Below are positions 1 to 5,626 of a stretch of 5,626 nt of DNA, in pieces; position 1 is the stretch's first letter; each line of letters opens with the position of its first letter. The position numbers and the translations under genes were made by a program. The DNA lies in assembly GCA_023251285.1 (NCBI GenBank), contig JAHEZB010000194.1, positions 1 through 5,626 on the forward strand, in the 5' to 3' direction. Source of the DNA: Chitinophagaceae bacterium (GTDB lineage Bacteria > Bacteroidota > Bacteroidia > Chitinophagales > Chitinophagaceae). Below the pieces are notes generated by a model, which worked only from the letters and a program-made list of their open reading frames with translations, did no database searches and had not been told where the DNA came from.

Positions 1-50
1 AAATAAAAAAACAAACCACAAATTGCAGTTATTTCTTTGTTTGCTGAAGT

Positions 51-140
51 AATCCATGACACCATCAATCCGTGTTAATCGATGAAATCTGTGGCAAAAA
101 CAATACGTAAATTCGTGCAATCCGAAGTATCGGATAGTGG
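51..140. repeat. Cluster of degenerate AATYCGTG-like short repeats upstream of hisIE
   Basis: Octamers close to AATCCGTG recur at 51 (AATCCATG), 67 (AATCCGTG), 77 (AATCGATG), 86 (AATCTGTG), 102 (AATACGTA), 110 (AATTCGTG) and 119 (AATCCGAA), mostly 8-10 or 16 bases apart. The block GTGGCAAAAA occurs twice, at 91-100 and at 137-146, each time closing a run of octamers. This is read directly from the sequence. From memory, similar runs of AATYCGTG ending in GTGGCAAAAA are scattered between genes in many Bacteroidota genomes, so this is probably an interspersed intergenic repeat and not a site private to hisIE. Its function is unknown. Confidence 0.55.
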
Positions 141-166
141 CAAAAAAAACTTCGAAACAAACAAAA

Positions 167-790
167 ATGAAAAGAGACTATACCGACCTTGCAAAAAGAA
201 TTGATTTTACAAAATCAAAATCTGGAACTGTTCCGGCAATCATCCAGGACCAGGCTACTAATGTGGTTTTAATGCTTGGTTACATGAACAAAGACGCCTT
301 GCTGGAAACGATAGATTCCGGCTTCGTTACGTTCTACAGCCGCAGCAAAGGACGGCTGTGGGTAAAAGGCGAAACCAGTAAAAATTATCTTCATGTGGTG
401 GATATAAAAACCGATTGTGATTTTGACACCTTGTTGATCAAAGCAAAACCCGATGGAAACGTGTGCCACACCGGCGCTGAAACCTGCTTCAATGAAGAAA
501 ATTCAGGTAAAGACTTTTTGCGCAACCTTGAAAAGATCATTGAAGGAAGAAAAAAGCGTCCCGTTTCCGGTTCTTATACTTCTACCCTGTTTAAGGAGGG
601 CATCAACAGGATGGCTCAAAAAGTAGGTGAAGAAGCGGTGGAATTAATCATTGAAGCGAAAGACAACAACAGCAAGCTTTTTCTGAATGAAGCCGCAGAC
701 CTTATGTTTCATTACCTCGTTTTATTGCAGGCAAAAAATAAAATGCTTGATGATGTAATTGAGGTTTTGGAAAAGAGACACAAGGAGTAA
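167..790 (+). CDS. hisIE: Bifunctional phosphoribosyl-AMP cyclohydrolase / phosphoribosyl-ATP pyrophosphatase (HisIE)
   Basis: Cytoplasmic enzyme for steps 2 and 3 of histidine biosynthesis: the HisE part hydrolyses phosphoribosyl-ATP to phosphoribosyl-AMP, and the HisI part opens the adenine ring to give ProFAR. Counting from the ATG at 167 (207 aa), HisI spans about residues 12-108. It has the FYSRSKGRLWVKG substrate segment, the metal-binding DCDFD (83-87) and the cysteines of VCHTGAETC (100, 107). HisE spans about 117-205, an all-alpha MazG-like domain with GEEAVE (E155, E156, E159) and EAAD (E175, D178) as Mg-binding acidic residues. Length and domain order are normal for HisIE. A GTG at 137 would add ten residues (A, K, K, T, S...), but it lies inside the second GTGGCAAAAA repeat block, so I prefer the ATG. 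Neither start has a Shine-Dalgarno sequence; the leader is A-rich. hisIE usually closes a his operon, but no his gene is visible in the 166 bases upstream. Confidence 0.95.
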   Translation: MKRDYTDLAKRIDFTKSKSGTVPAIIQDQATNVVLMLGYMNKDALLETIDSGFVTFYSRSKGRLWVKGETSKNYLHVVDIKTDCDFDTLLIKAKPDGNVCHTGAETCFNEENSGKDFLRNLEKIIEGRKKRPVSGSYTSTLFKEGINRMAQKVGEEAVELIIEAKDNNSKLFLNEAADLMFHYLVLLQAKNKMLDDVIEVLEKRHKE

Positions 791-984
791 TTTATTGATG
801 CCCGATGCCGCATGTTTGGACCTAAAGCACTTAAGATGGAAAAAGAACTATCTGCATAAATTTTCTTCCCGATAGATTTCCAGGCTTCCTGGCGGTTTGC
901 ACACAACCAACGTAGGCTGCCAAAACTGTGCTGCCCCTTATTTCTCTATTTTTTGAAAGACAATTTAAAGCTATTGATCCCTTC

Positions 985-3417
985 CTATTGTACCCTTCCT
1001 TTTTCTTCCTCTGCCCCTGTTGAACGATTCCGGGTACCCTTCACTTTTGCATTCCCAAAATTATGTGTGTAGGTAAGTGAAACAGCAGGGTAATCGAAAA
1101 TAAGCTCCCCCTTAACGATAAGGTTCTGCTGCGGATAATTGATAGAAGGCCTGAATTTCATTGAATTTAAAATATTAGCTGCATCAAGCCGCAGATTAGA
1201 ATGTAGCTTTAAAAACTTTTTTTGAACTCCCAGGTCAAGCTCCCCGAATGCCGGTGCTGTAAATATTCCAAATGTTGATTTGGTGGAGTAAAATGCAGAA
1301 AGTTCCACTGTATAGTCTTTGGGCAGACTAAAGGATTGTTGGGATGTTAACTGCAAATAGTCTTGCTTTATCGTAACAGCCTTGCCTGAAACACTACCTT
1401 CAAGGGCCTGGCTGTTTCCTATCACATTGTATTGCATGGTCCACCATTTGTTTACATTAACCGGAACCGACAAAGCCGCAGCCCAAATAGTATTACTTTT
1501 TTGATTAGCGGCTGCCAATGTTTCAACATTAGTGACCGGATTTACCGAAGGCGTGAAATTAGTAATCGTATTGGTTTCATAGCTATATGACACAGAAAAG
1601 ATAATCCTTTTGAAGGTATACGCTACGTTGGCTGAATTTGTAATGGCAGGTTGCAGGCCCGGGTTGCCCGAAAAAAATGTGGAAGGATCCATAAATATTA
1701 CAAAAGGCGCCATATCTCTAAAAGTGGGACGGGTTATTCTGCGGCTATATGAGACATTCCAGGCATTGTTATCATTTACCTTGTGCGAGAAGAAAAAACT
1801 GGGGAATAGCCGTCCGTAATGCCGGTCAACAATATTTTTTTCGGTCTCCGAACCCAGGTTGGAATTCGTATACTCATAACGGAGTCCAACTTTCATATTT
1901 GTTTTTGGAGACAGGGAATAGCTGAAGGAAGTGTAAGCCGCCAGGATACTTTCTTTCAATGCTGAATTTGCCGAATAAACTGAATCTGTTTTCCAGGTAT
2001 CTTCCAGCAGGTTCTCTACGGAAACGTCATTATGGAACCTTGAAAGGCTTGCTTTAATTCCTGCCTCCATATCAACTTTTGCAGAGAATTTTTTTTGATA
2101 ATCCAAGGCACCCACCCAAAAATGTATAGGTGTTATTTTGCTGCTCCTGATATTTTGAGCGCGTACAAATTTTCCATATGCGTCATTGTAATTGTTTAAA
2201 TAGGTATTCGGATTATCATCCCTGTAATAAATATAATCGGCATTGAAAGTTATTTTTTCACTGTCGGAAAATGCATGTTGTATATTGAAGTTACCGCTGA
2301 TGTTCGACCAGTTATTGTTTTCATGATTTGTAACTTCCAGTAAACTATCGGGCCTGCTGTTAACAACAATAGTACCGTTGTTATTTGATTTCATCGTCCA
2401 GCGGTTTTCGTAACCTGACAGCAAAACTCCCATAACTGTTTTCTTCGACAACTGGTAGTCGAGGCCAAGGCTTGCGTTCTGGTTGAATTGTTGAGTATTC
2501 CGGTCATTATCAGTATTGTTTTCTGTAACTGTATCCATGTAGGTTACTTTGTGATAAAACGACATAAACTGGTACGAATAATTATTTGAAAAAGTATAGT
2601 CTCCATATAGGTTTACTTTTCCTTTTCTGTGGTTGAAATTGATACTGGCTCTTGTAATGGCGCCTCCCCTGGTGTAACCGCCGGTTAGCGAATAAGAACC
2701 ATTAGTACCATAACTGTTATTTGATTTTAAAACGATGTTGATATATCCGGCATTGCCTTCAGCATCAAGGTTGGAAGGCGGCGTGGTTATCAATTCAATC
2801 CGTTCCACATTATCGCTGTTCATTCCTGAGAGCAACTGCACCAGCGCCTCCATCGGCATGTGACTGATTCTGCCATTGATCATTACCACGATTCCATTTT
2901 TGCCGTTCATCGAGATGCTATTATTCTGCCTGTCTACGATAATCCCCGGAGATCGCTCCAGCACTTGCAATACGGTGCTTCCTGCATTGGTAATGCTATT
3001 GGCCACGTTTATTACCATGCGATCTATTTTTTGTTCAAACAAAGGTTTTTTGGCTATGACGGTCACGTTGCTTAATTCCACATTTTTTTTCAGAAGCATC
3101 ACTGTTTCTATAGAGTGACTGTAAGAACTGCCTTTGAGTTCAAATGATTTTGTGTAAACCTGTGTATAACCGCTAAATGTACTGGTGATCAGGTAATTTC
3201 CTGCCGGTATATTTTGAAATACATAATTACCGGAAGTGCTGGTGATCATACCCTTCACCAACACCGAATCCTTTCCGCGCAGAAGCAAGGCATTGGCATT
3301 GGCTACAGGTTCATTTACTTCATTGACGACCTTTCCCGAAGTGGAATACTGGGCTTCACAATACCCCGAACAAAACACATAAAAAAGAATGGTTAAGCCA
3401 GCTACTATTCTTTTCAT
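985..3417 (-). CDS. TonB-dependent-receptor-like outer membrane beta-barrel protein (CarboxypepD_reg + plug + OMP_b-brl_3)
   Basis: An 810-residue outer membrane protein, complete from an ATG at 3417 to a TAG at 985-987. Residues 1-23 form a signal peptide (MKR, a hydrophobic stretch, then CEAQ before the likely cleavage). Residues about 27-95 are a carboxypeptidase-D regulatory-like Ig fold (SGKVVNE... NYVFQNIPAGNYLI). Residues about 113-231 are a TonB plug: NVTVIAKKPLFEQKIDRMV, LERSPGI, MINGR (179-183) and VERIELITTPPSNLDAEGNAG, with GYINIVLK closing the plug. The rest is a barrel rich in Tyr, Asn and Ser, ending at LTYTHNFGN followed by the basic/acidic tail KVKGTRNRSTGAEEE that is typical of this Bacteroidota family. 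There is no obvious TonB box and no SusD partner next to it, so the substrate cannot be told and a polysaccharide-utilisation locus is not supported. Such proteins are often annotated simply as outer membrane beta-barrel family protein. No Shine-Dalgarno sequence is seen; the leader is A/T-rich. Confidence 0.93.
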   Translation of the reverse strand: MKRIVAGLTILFYVFCSGYCEAQYSTSGKVVNEVNEPVANANALLLRGKDSVLVKGMITSTSGNYVFQNIPAGNYLITSTFSGYTQVYTKSFELKGSSYSHSIETVMLLKKNVELSNVTVIAKKPLFEQKIDRMVINVANSITNAGSTVLQVLERSPGIIVDRQNNSISMNGKNGIVVMINGRISHMPMEALVQLLSGMNSDNVERIELITTPPSNLDAEGNAGYINIVLKSNNSYGTNGSYSLTGGYTRGGAITRASINFNHRKGKVNLYGDYTFSNNYSYQFMSFYHKVTYMDTVTENNTDNDRNTQQFNQNASLGLDYQLSKKTVMGVLLSGYENRWTMKSNNNGTIVVNSRPDSLLEVTNHENNNWSNISGNFNIQHAFSDSEKITFNADYIYYRDDNPNTYLNNYNDAYGKFVRAQNIRSSKITPIHFWVGALDYQKKFSAKVDMEAGIKASLSRFHNDVSVENLLEDTWKTDSVYSANSALKESILAAYTSFSYSLSPKTNMKVGLRYEYTNSNLGSETEKNIVDRHYGRLFPSFFFSHKVNDNNAWNVSYSRRITRPTFRDMAPFVIFMDPSTFFSGNPGLQPAITNSANVAYTFKRIIFSVSYSYETNTITNFTPSVNPVTNVETLAAANQKSNTIWAAALSVPVNVNKWWTMQYNVIGNSQALEGSVSGKAVTIKQDYLQLTSQQSFSLPKDYTVELSAFYSTKSTFGIFTAPAFGELDLGVQKKFLKLHSNLRLDAANILNSMKFRPSINYPQQNLIVKGELIFDYPAVSLTYTHNFGNAKVKGTRNRSTGAEEEKGRVQ

Positions 3418-3448
3418 AAAAGTTTAATTTATAATGGATATTTTATAA

Positions 3449-3458
3449 GACAATTGTC
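3449..3458. promoter_or_regulatory. Perfect 10-bp palindrome just upstream of the outer membrane receptor gene
   Basis: GACAATTGTC is a perfect palindrome lying 32-41 bases upstream of the receptor start codon on the minus strand. That is the position where a promoter or operator would sit. It may bind a dimeric regulator, but a 10-bp palindrome in A/T-rich DNA can also arise by chance. Confidence 0.25.
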
Positions 3459-3482
3459 AGTTTGCTTTATATACTTCCTCAA

Positions 3483-3499
3483 AAAGCGTTTTTCGCTTT
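3483..3499 (-). promoter_or_regulatory. Short stem-loop in the upstream region of the receptor gene
   Basis: AAAGCG and CGCTTT form a perfect 6-bp stem around a five-base loop. On the minus strand the stem runs on into a run of five T (CGCTTTTTGAGG), about 65 bases before the receptor start codon. With only three G-C pairs it is weak. It could be a leader hairpin or a weak intrinsic terminator for minus-strand transcription arriving from upstream. Confidence 0.3.
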
Positions 3500-3572
3500 A
3501 GAATAATTGATTCTTCTGCAAGCATGGTATTATTTTTTTGCCTACTCTAATTCCGTTTTCCGGTATCTGAGG

Positions 3573-3608
3573 CTTAATAGGATAAACAATCAGCCTCCTG
3601 TTATTAAG
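3573..3608. repeat. Imperfect inverted repeat (hairpin) in the intergenic region
   Basis: CTTAATA (3573-3579) pairs perfectly with TATTAAG (3602-3608). A further GGA/TCC pairing (3580-3582 with 3596-3598) continues the stem across a 3-base bulge. An alternative fold pairs GAGGCT (3569-3574) with AGCCTC (3592-3597). No T-run follows on either strand, so it does not look like a terminator. Its role is unknown. Confidence 0.3.
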
Positions 3609-3785
3609 ATATTTTACTCAGATGATATATGACTTTGAAATGTTGGGCAAAAAGAATAATTATCGTAAATGTAAATGCGATTTTATTTGCAAACCATTAT
3701 AATTTATCCGGTTATTTAGTAATTAAAGAGCGTGATAAATAGCCCCTTTTTGCTAAATATCTTCATGATTTACAAGTAAACTCCC

Positions 3786-3797
3786 GTTTTATAAAAC
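3786..3797. promoter_or_regulatory. Perfect 12-bp palindrome next to the tandem repeat
   Basis: GTTTTATAAAAC is a perfect 12-bp palindrome that ends 6 bases before the 19-bp tandem repeat at 3804. Palindrome and direct repeats together within 56 bases make a regulator-binding region more plausible than either alone. The A/T-rich sequence and the lack of an identified regulator keep confidence low. Confidence 0.3.
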
Positions 3798-3803
3798 AGC
3801 AAG

Positions 3804-3841
3804 TATTTAATAGTTGCAGAGATATTCAATAGTTGTAGAGA
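3804..3841. repeat. Two-copy 19-bp tandem direct repeat
   Basis: TATTTAATAGTTGCAGAGA (3804-3822) is followed directly by TATTCAATAGTTGTAGAGA (3823-3841). The copies match at 17 of 19 positions, and both differences are T/C transitions. Flanking 19-base blocks do not match, so there are exactly two copies. A 19-bp period is close to two helical turns, which would put both copies on one DNA face and suits paired sites for an activator or response regulator. It lies about 390 bases upstream of the receptor gene and 260 bases upstream of the reductase gene. A simple slipped duplication is the alternative. Confidence 0.6.
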
Positions 3842-4081
3842 CCTTTTTCAAACGTTTCCCGAATCATTAGAAAAAACCGATCCGTAGCTGGCAGGTCCAA
3901 TATCATTTCAAAAGAAGGAAAGATCAATGAAGTAAAGCTTTTCCGGATTCCTGGTGGCCAGCAAGATCTTTTGAATTCATCCTTGCTAAACTGTTACAAT
4001 GTCCTTACCAATGGTCACCTGCATATCAAATGCAAGGCCGGTGAACGCGTTTTTGAAAATGAGCATTGCAGGAGGTTCCGC

Positions 4082-4089
4082 TATCTTTG
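4082..4089 (+). promoter_or_regulatory. Bacteroidota-type -7 promoter element for the sulfoxide reductase gene
   Basis: TATCTTTG matches the Bacteroidota -7 consensus TAnnTTTG exactly and ends 12 bases before the ATG at 4102. Transcription would then start only about 5-8 bases before the start codon, giving a nearly leaderless mRNA. A TTTG stands at 4052-4055 and a TTG at 4066-4068. Their gaps to the -7 element (26 and 13 bases) do not fit the usual spacing of about 17-23, so the -33 half is not well supported. Confidence 0.5.
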
Positions 4090-4101
4090 TAACAAAAATA
4101 T

Positions 4102-4575
4102 ATGGCTGAAGACCTTACGATCGCGAAAGGAAGTAAAGAACAACAGTATCAATCACTGATTCCCCAGGTAAAAGGATTACTTACCGGCGAAACTGACCTT
4201 GTGGCAAATATGGCAAATGTAGCCGCCGCGCTTAAAGAACAATTTCAATGGTTTTGGGTTGGCTTTTATGTAGTAAAAAACGGGGAGCTGGTACTGGCGC
4301 CTTTCCAGGGACCTGTCGCCTGTACACGAATCCAAGAAGGCAGAGGCGTTTGCGGAACTGCCTGGTTGCGGGCTGAAACGCTGATCGTGGCCGACGTTGC
4401 CAAATTTCCTGGCCACATAGCATGCAATAGTTTGTCAAAATCAGAAATAGTTGTTCCCGTTAAAAGAAATGGCCAAGTAGTCGCGGTTCTCGATGTTGAT
4501 AGCGAAGCGTATCATTTTTTCGACGATACCGACAAGAAATATCTTGAAGAAATTGTAGCGTTTATAAATTTTTAA
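4102..4575 (+). CDS. msrC: Free methionine-(R)-sulfoxide reductase (fRMsr), GAF domain
   Basis: A 157-residue cytoplasmic enzyme, a single GAF domain, that reduces free L-methionine-(R)-sulfoxide to methionine, normally drawing electrons from thioredoxin. The family signature is clear: GPVACTRI, GRGVCGTAW, FPGHIAC, SEIVVP and VLDVDSE. The three redox cysteines are C74, C84 and C108; they correspond to Cys84, Cys94 and Cys118 in the published E. coli numbering, a constant offset of ten. On the same offset E115, D131 and D133 match the E. coli substrate-contacting E125, D141 and D143. So the site looks complete and active, not a mere ligand-sensing GAF domain. One oddity is N109 right after the resolving-loop cysteine, where E. 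coli and yeast relatives have Asp. Length is normal. The start codon has no Shine-Dalgarno sequence and sits just after an exact -7 promoter element, so the gene is probably transcribed alone. It converges on the downstream transporter gene. Confidence 0.93.
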   Translation: MAEDLTIAKGSKEQQYQSLIPQVKGLLTGETDLVANMANVAAALKEQFQWFWVGFYVVKNGELVLAPFQGPVACTRIQEGRGVCGTAWLRAETLIVADVAKFPGHIACNSLSKSEIVVPVKRNGQVVAVLDVDSEAYHFFDDTDKKYLEEIVAFINF

Positions 4576-4590
4576 ATGACGCTTTACCGC

Positions 4591-4609
4591 AAAGTGCGAA
4601 ATTCACTTT
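4591..4609. terminator. Weak hairpin between convergent genes, possible terminator
   Basis: AAAGTG and CACTTT form a perfect 6-bp stem with a 7-base loop, 16 bases after the reductase stop codon. An overlapping CTTT/AAAG pairing (4582-4594) competes with it. No T-run follows on either strand, so this is not a canonical intrinsic terminator. It is listed because it is the only stem of note directly behind the reductase gene in the 107-base convergent gap. Confidence 0.2.
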
Positions 4610-4682
4610 CAGAGGTTATTTAGAGCGGGCGTCGTGTAAGGTAAGTATGACGAAAAGATCGAGTAAAAAGTCATTATCTGTT

Positions 4683-5626
4683 TTATTTCCTGTCAGTATA
4701 ATTCTTTAGATCCGATATGGTCTTAATATTCAACTGATGGGCTTGTTGTTTTCTCATCATCAGGGCATAGGCATTGTTAAAACCAATAGGAGGAAGCCAC
4801 GCAAGATTATATTTTTCTGCAAATTCTTTTTTTACATATTCATAAACACTATCCCTGTTGCCCATCAGTTCTGTCACTTTCTTCTTTGACGGTTTTAGAA
4901 CCACCAGCAGCCCGGTTCCGGTGTATTCAGGATACAGATCAATTTGATTATTTATCAATGCATCAAAACAGATCTTTGTACCACCCAGACCGGTTTTTGT
5001 TTCAGTGTGAAGATCCGTATAGCCTTCGATAAGCATTTTATACATGTTGATCAGAATATACTGCTCACCAAAAATCTTGGAACCCAGCCGCACCATTCCC
5101 TTATTACCTTTTTGCGGCGGTCTGTATAAACCTTTCTCCATTAAAAAGTCTTTTGCTGTTTTTTCAGGCAATTGTTTCAGATAATCCACCCGATAGTTCA
5201 ATTCAGTCATGATGCTATCATTGATCTTTCCGGCTAATAAATTAAGCGCAGGCGATAATTCAGGATACTTTTCCAAAATTTCCTTTCGTACCAACGGCGC
5301 TGCATAATAAGGCGGGAAAATGGCTTTATCATCCTTCAAGGTTATCAGCCCATATGCTTTCAACCTGCCATCCGTGCTGTATCCACTGATCACATCCAGC
5401 TTCTTTTCAAATTCCGCTTTATACATAATAGCATCGCTGATAACCACATTCCGCATGTTCAAATCATATTTTGATTTCAATCCGAGGTAGCCATCTTCTC
5501 TTCCCATAAATTCAGGGGTAAAGCCGGCCAGCAAACTTTTATCTGTCGCTGAAAAAACATAAAAGGAAGAAAGTGCTATACAAATAACTGGCAAAATGAC
5601 CACCAGCCGATGCATTTTTCTTAACT
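4683..5626 (-). CDS. Glycine betaine/choline/carnitine-type ABC substrate-binding protein with swapped lobes; probably 3' part of a permease fusion
   Basis: OpuAC-family (PF04069) periplasmic binding protein of a compatible-solute ABC importer. Numbering is from the ATG at 5615 (310 aa; stop TAA at 4683-4685). Residues 4-22 are a hydrophobic helix. Residues about 28-163 resemble the usual C-terminal lobe (AGFTPEFMGREDGYLGLK, DVISGYSTDGRL, FPPYYAAPLVR, LNLLAGKI). Residues 164-173 look like a linker, and about 174-310 resemble the usual N-terminal lobe (LGSKIFGEQ, TGLGGT, DLYPEYTGTG, GFNNAYALMMR, TISDLKNY). The lobes are thus circularly permuted against ProX/OpuCC. Tyr79, Tyr103/104, Tyr228 and Tyr231 are candidates for the aromatic cage that holds a quaternary amine. 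The frame stays open upstream of the ATG to the edge (L-R-K-M-H-R), so the gene may begin outside the window, the hydrophobic segment then being the linker helix after a permease domain. The alternative is a separate gene starting at 5615 with a signal peptide. There is no lipobox. The exact substrate cannot be told. Confidence 0.85.
   Translation of the reverse strand, partial: LRKMHRLVVILPVICIALSSFYVFSATDKSLLAGFTPEFMGREDGYLGLKSKYDLNMRNVVISDAIMYKAEFEKKLDVISGYSTDGRLKAYGLITLKDDKAIFPPYYAAPLVRKEILEKYPELSPALNLLAGKINDSIMTELNYRVDYLKQLPEKTAKDFLMEKGLYRPPQKGNKGMVRLGSKIFGEQYILINMYKMLIEGYTDLHTETKTGLGGTKICFDALINNQIDLYPEYTGTGLLVVLKPSKKKVTELMGNRDSVYEYVKKEFAEKYNLAWLPPIGFNNAYALMMRKQQAHQLNIKTISDLKNYTDRK

Larger units (their letters stand above)
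3418..4081. other. Long intergenic region between divergent genes
   Basis: There is no convincing gene in this A/T-rich stretch between two divergently transcribed genes. It holds a 10-bp palindrome (3449-3458), a short hairpin (3483-3499), a longer imperfect hairpin (3573-3608), a 12-bp palindrome (3786-3797) and a 19-bp tandem repeat (3804-3841), each listed separately. From about 3842 the base composition becomes less A/T-rich, and one + frame is open from 3839 to 4159. That frame has no ATG and matches nothing I recognise. I cannot find a TAnnTTTG element on the minus strand for the receptor gene. Confidence 0.6.

Noticed and set aside
880..892. CCAGG-CTT-CCTGG inverted repeat between hisIE and the receptor gene
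   Set aside because: Five-base arms with a three-base loop and no T-run on either strand, well away from both stop codons. It is too weak to call a terminator.
2860..3118. Two overlapping + strand open frames antisense to the receptor gene
   Set aside because: They lie wholly within the conserved plug-coding region of the receptor gene on the other strand. They are shadows without recognisable domains or promoter.
985..3417. Possible SusC/SusD polysaccharide-utilisation locus
   Set aside because: The barrel family is the lone OMP_b-brl_3 type, and there is no SusD, glycoside hydrolase or sigma/anti-sigma gene nearby.
3686..3693. TTTGCAAA palindrome
   Set aside because: An 8-bp palindrome in A/T-rich DNA is expected by chance, and nothing around it adds support.
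3833..3990. Minus-strand open stretch ending near the tandem repeat (…ETFEKGLYNY, stop)
   Set aside because: A stop codon precedes it, the internal ATGs are late, there is no recognisable domain, and its end is made of the repeat sequence. It is not supportable as a gene.
3839..4159. Open + frame of about 107 codons running into the start of the reductase gene
   Set aside because: It has no ATG (only a TTG at 3971), overlaps the confident reductase gene by 58 bases, spans its promoter element, and resembles no family I know.
4647..4674. ATGAC…GTCAT inverted repeat just after the transporter gene stop codon
   Set aside because: Five-base arms around an 18-base loop and no suitable T-run after the stem. 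This is expected by chance.

Overview
The window looks like ordinary chromosomal DNA from a member of the Bacteroidota, most likely near the Chitinophagaceae/Sphingobacteriia (inference). The grounds are: a lone outer-membrane beta-barrel receptor of the CarboxypepD_reg plus plug plus OMP_b-brl_3 kind with the family's basic C-terminal tail; a fused HisI-HisE enzyme; A/T-rich leaders without Shine-Dalgarno sequences; and an exact Bacteroidota-type -7 promoter element (TAnnTTTG) in front of one gene. No mobile element, CRISPR array, rRNA, tRNA or phage gene is visible.

Layout. Bases 1-166 are non-coding and carry a cluster of degenerate AATYCGTG-like octamers with two TGGCAAAAA blocks. hisIE (167-790, +) follows; it catalyses steps 2 and 3 of histidine biosynthesis, and no other his gene is in view. 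A 194-base spacer separates it from a convergent gene, a 810-residue TonB-dependent-receptor-like outer membrane protein (985-3417, -). Upstream of that gene is a 684-base region without a convincing gene (3418-4101). It holds several short palindromes and hairpins and a clean two-copy 19-bp tandem repeat (3804-3841). Next is a free methionine-(R)-sulfoxide reductase of the GAF family (4102-4575, +), with all three cysteines and the substrate-contacting acidic residues. The right end (4683-5626, -) is a glycine-betaine/choline/carnitine-type ABC substrate-binding protein. Its frame is open to the window edge, so it is probably the C-terminal part of a permease-binding-protein fusion.

The genes do not form one operon: strands alternate (+, -, +, -) and functions differ (amino-acid synthesis, envelope uptake, oxidative repair, osmoprotectant uptake). 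The last two could both serve stress tolerance, but nothing in the sequence ties them together.

The most interesting signal is in the last gene. Its two lobes are in swapped order compared with ProX/OpuCC-type binding proteins: the usual C-terminal lobe comes first, then a short linker, then the usual N-terminal lobe. This is a circular permutation within the OpuAC fold. I found no evidence of a wholly new biological system.
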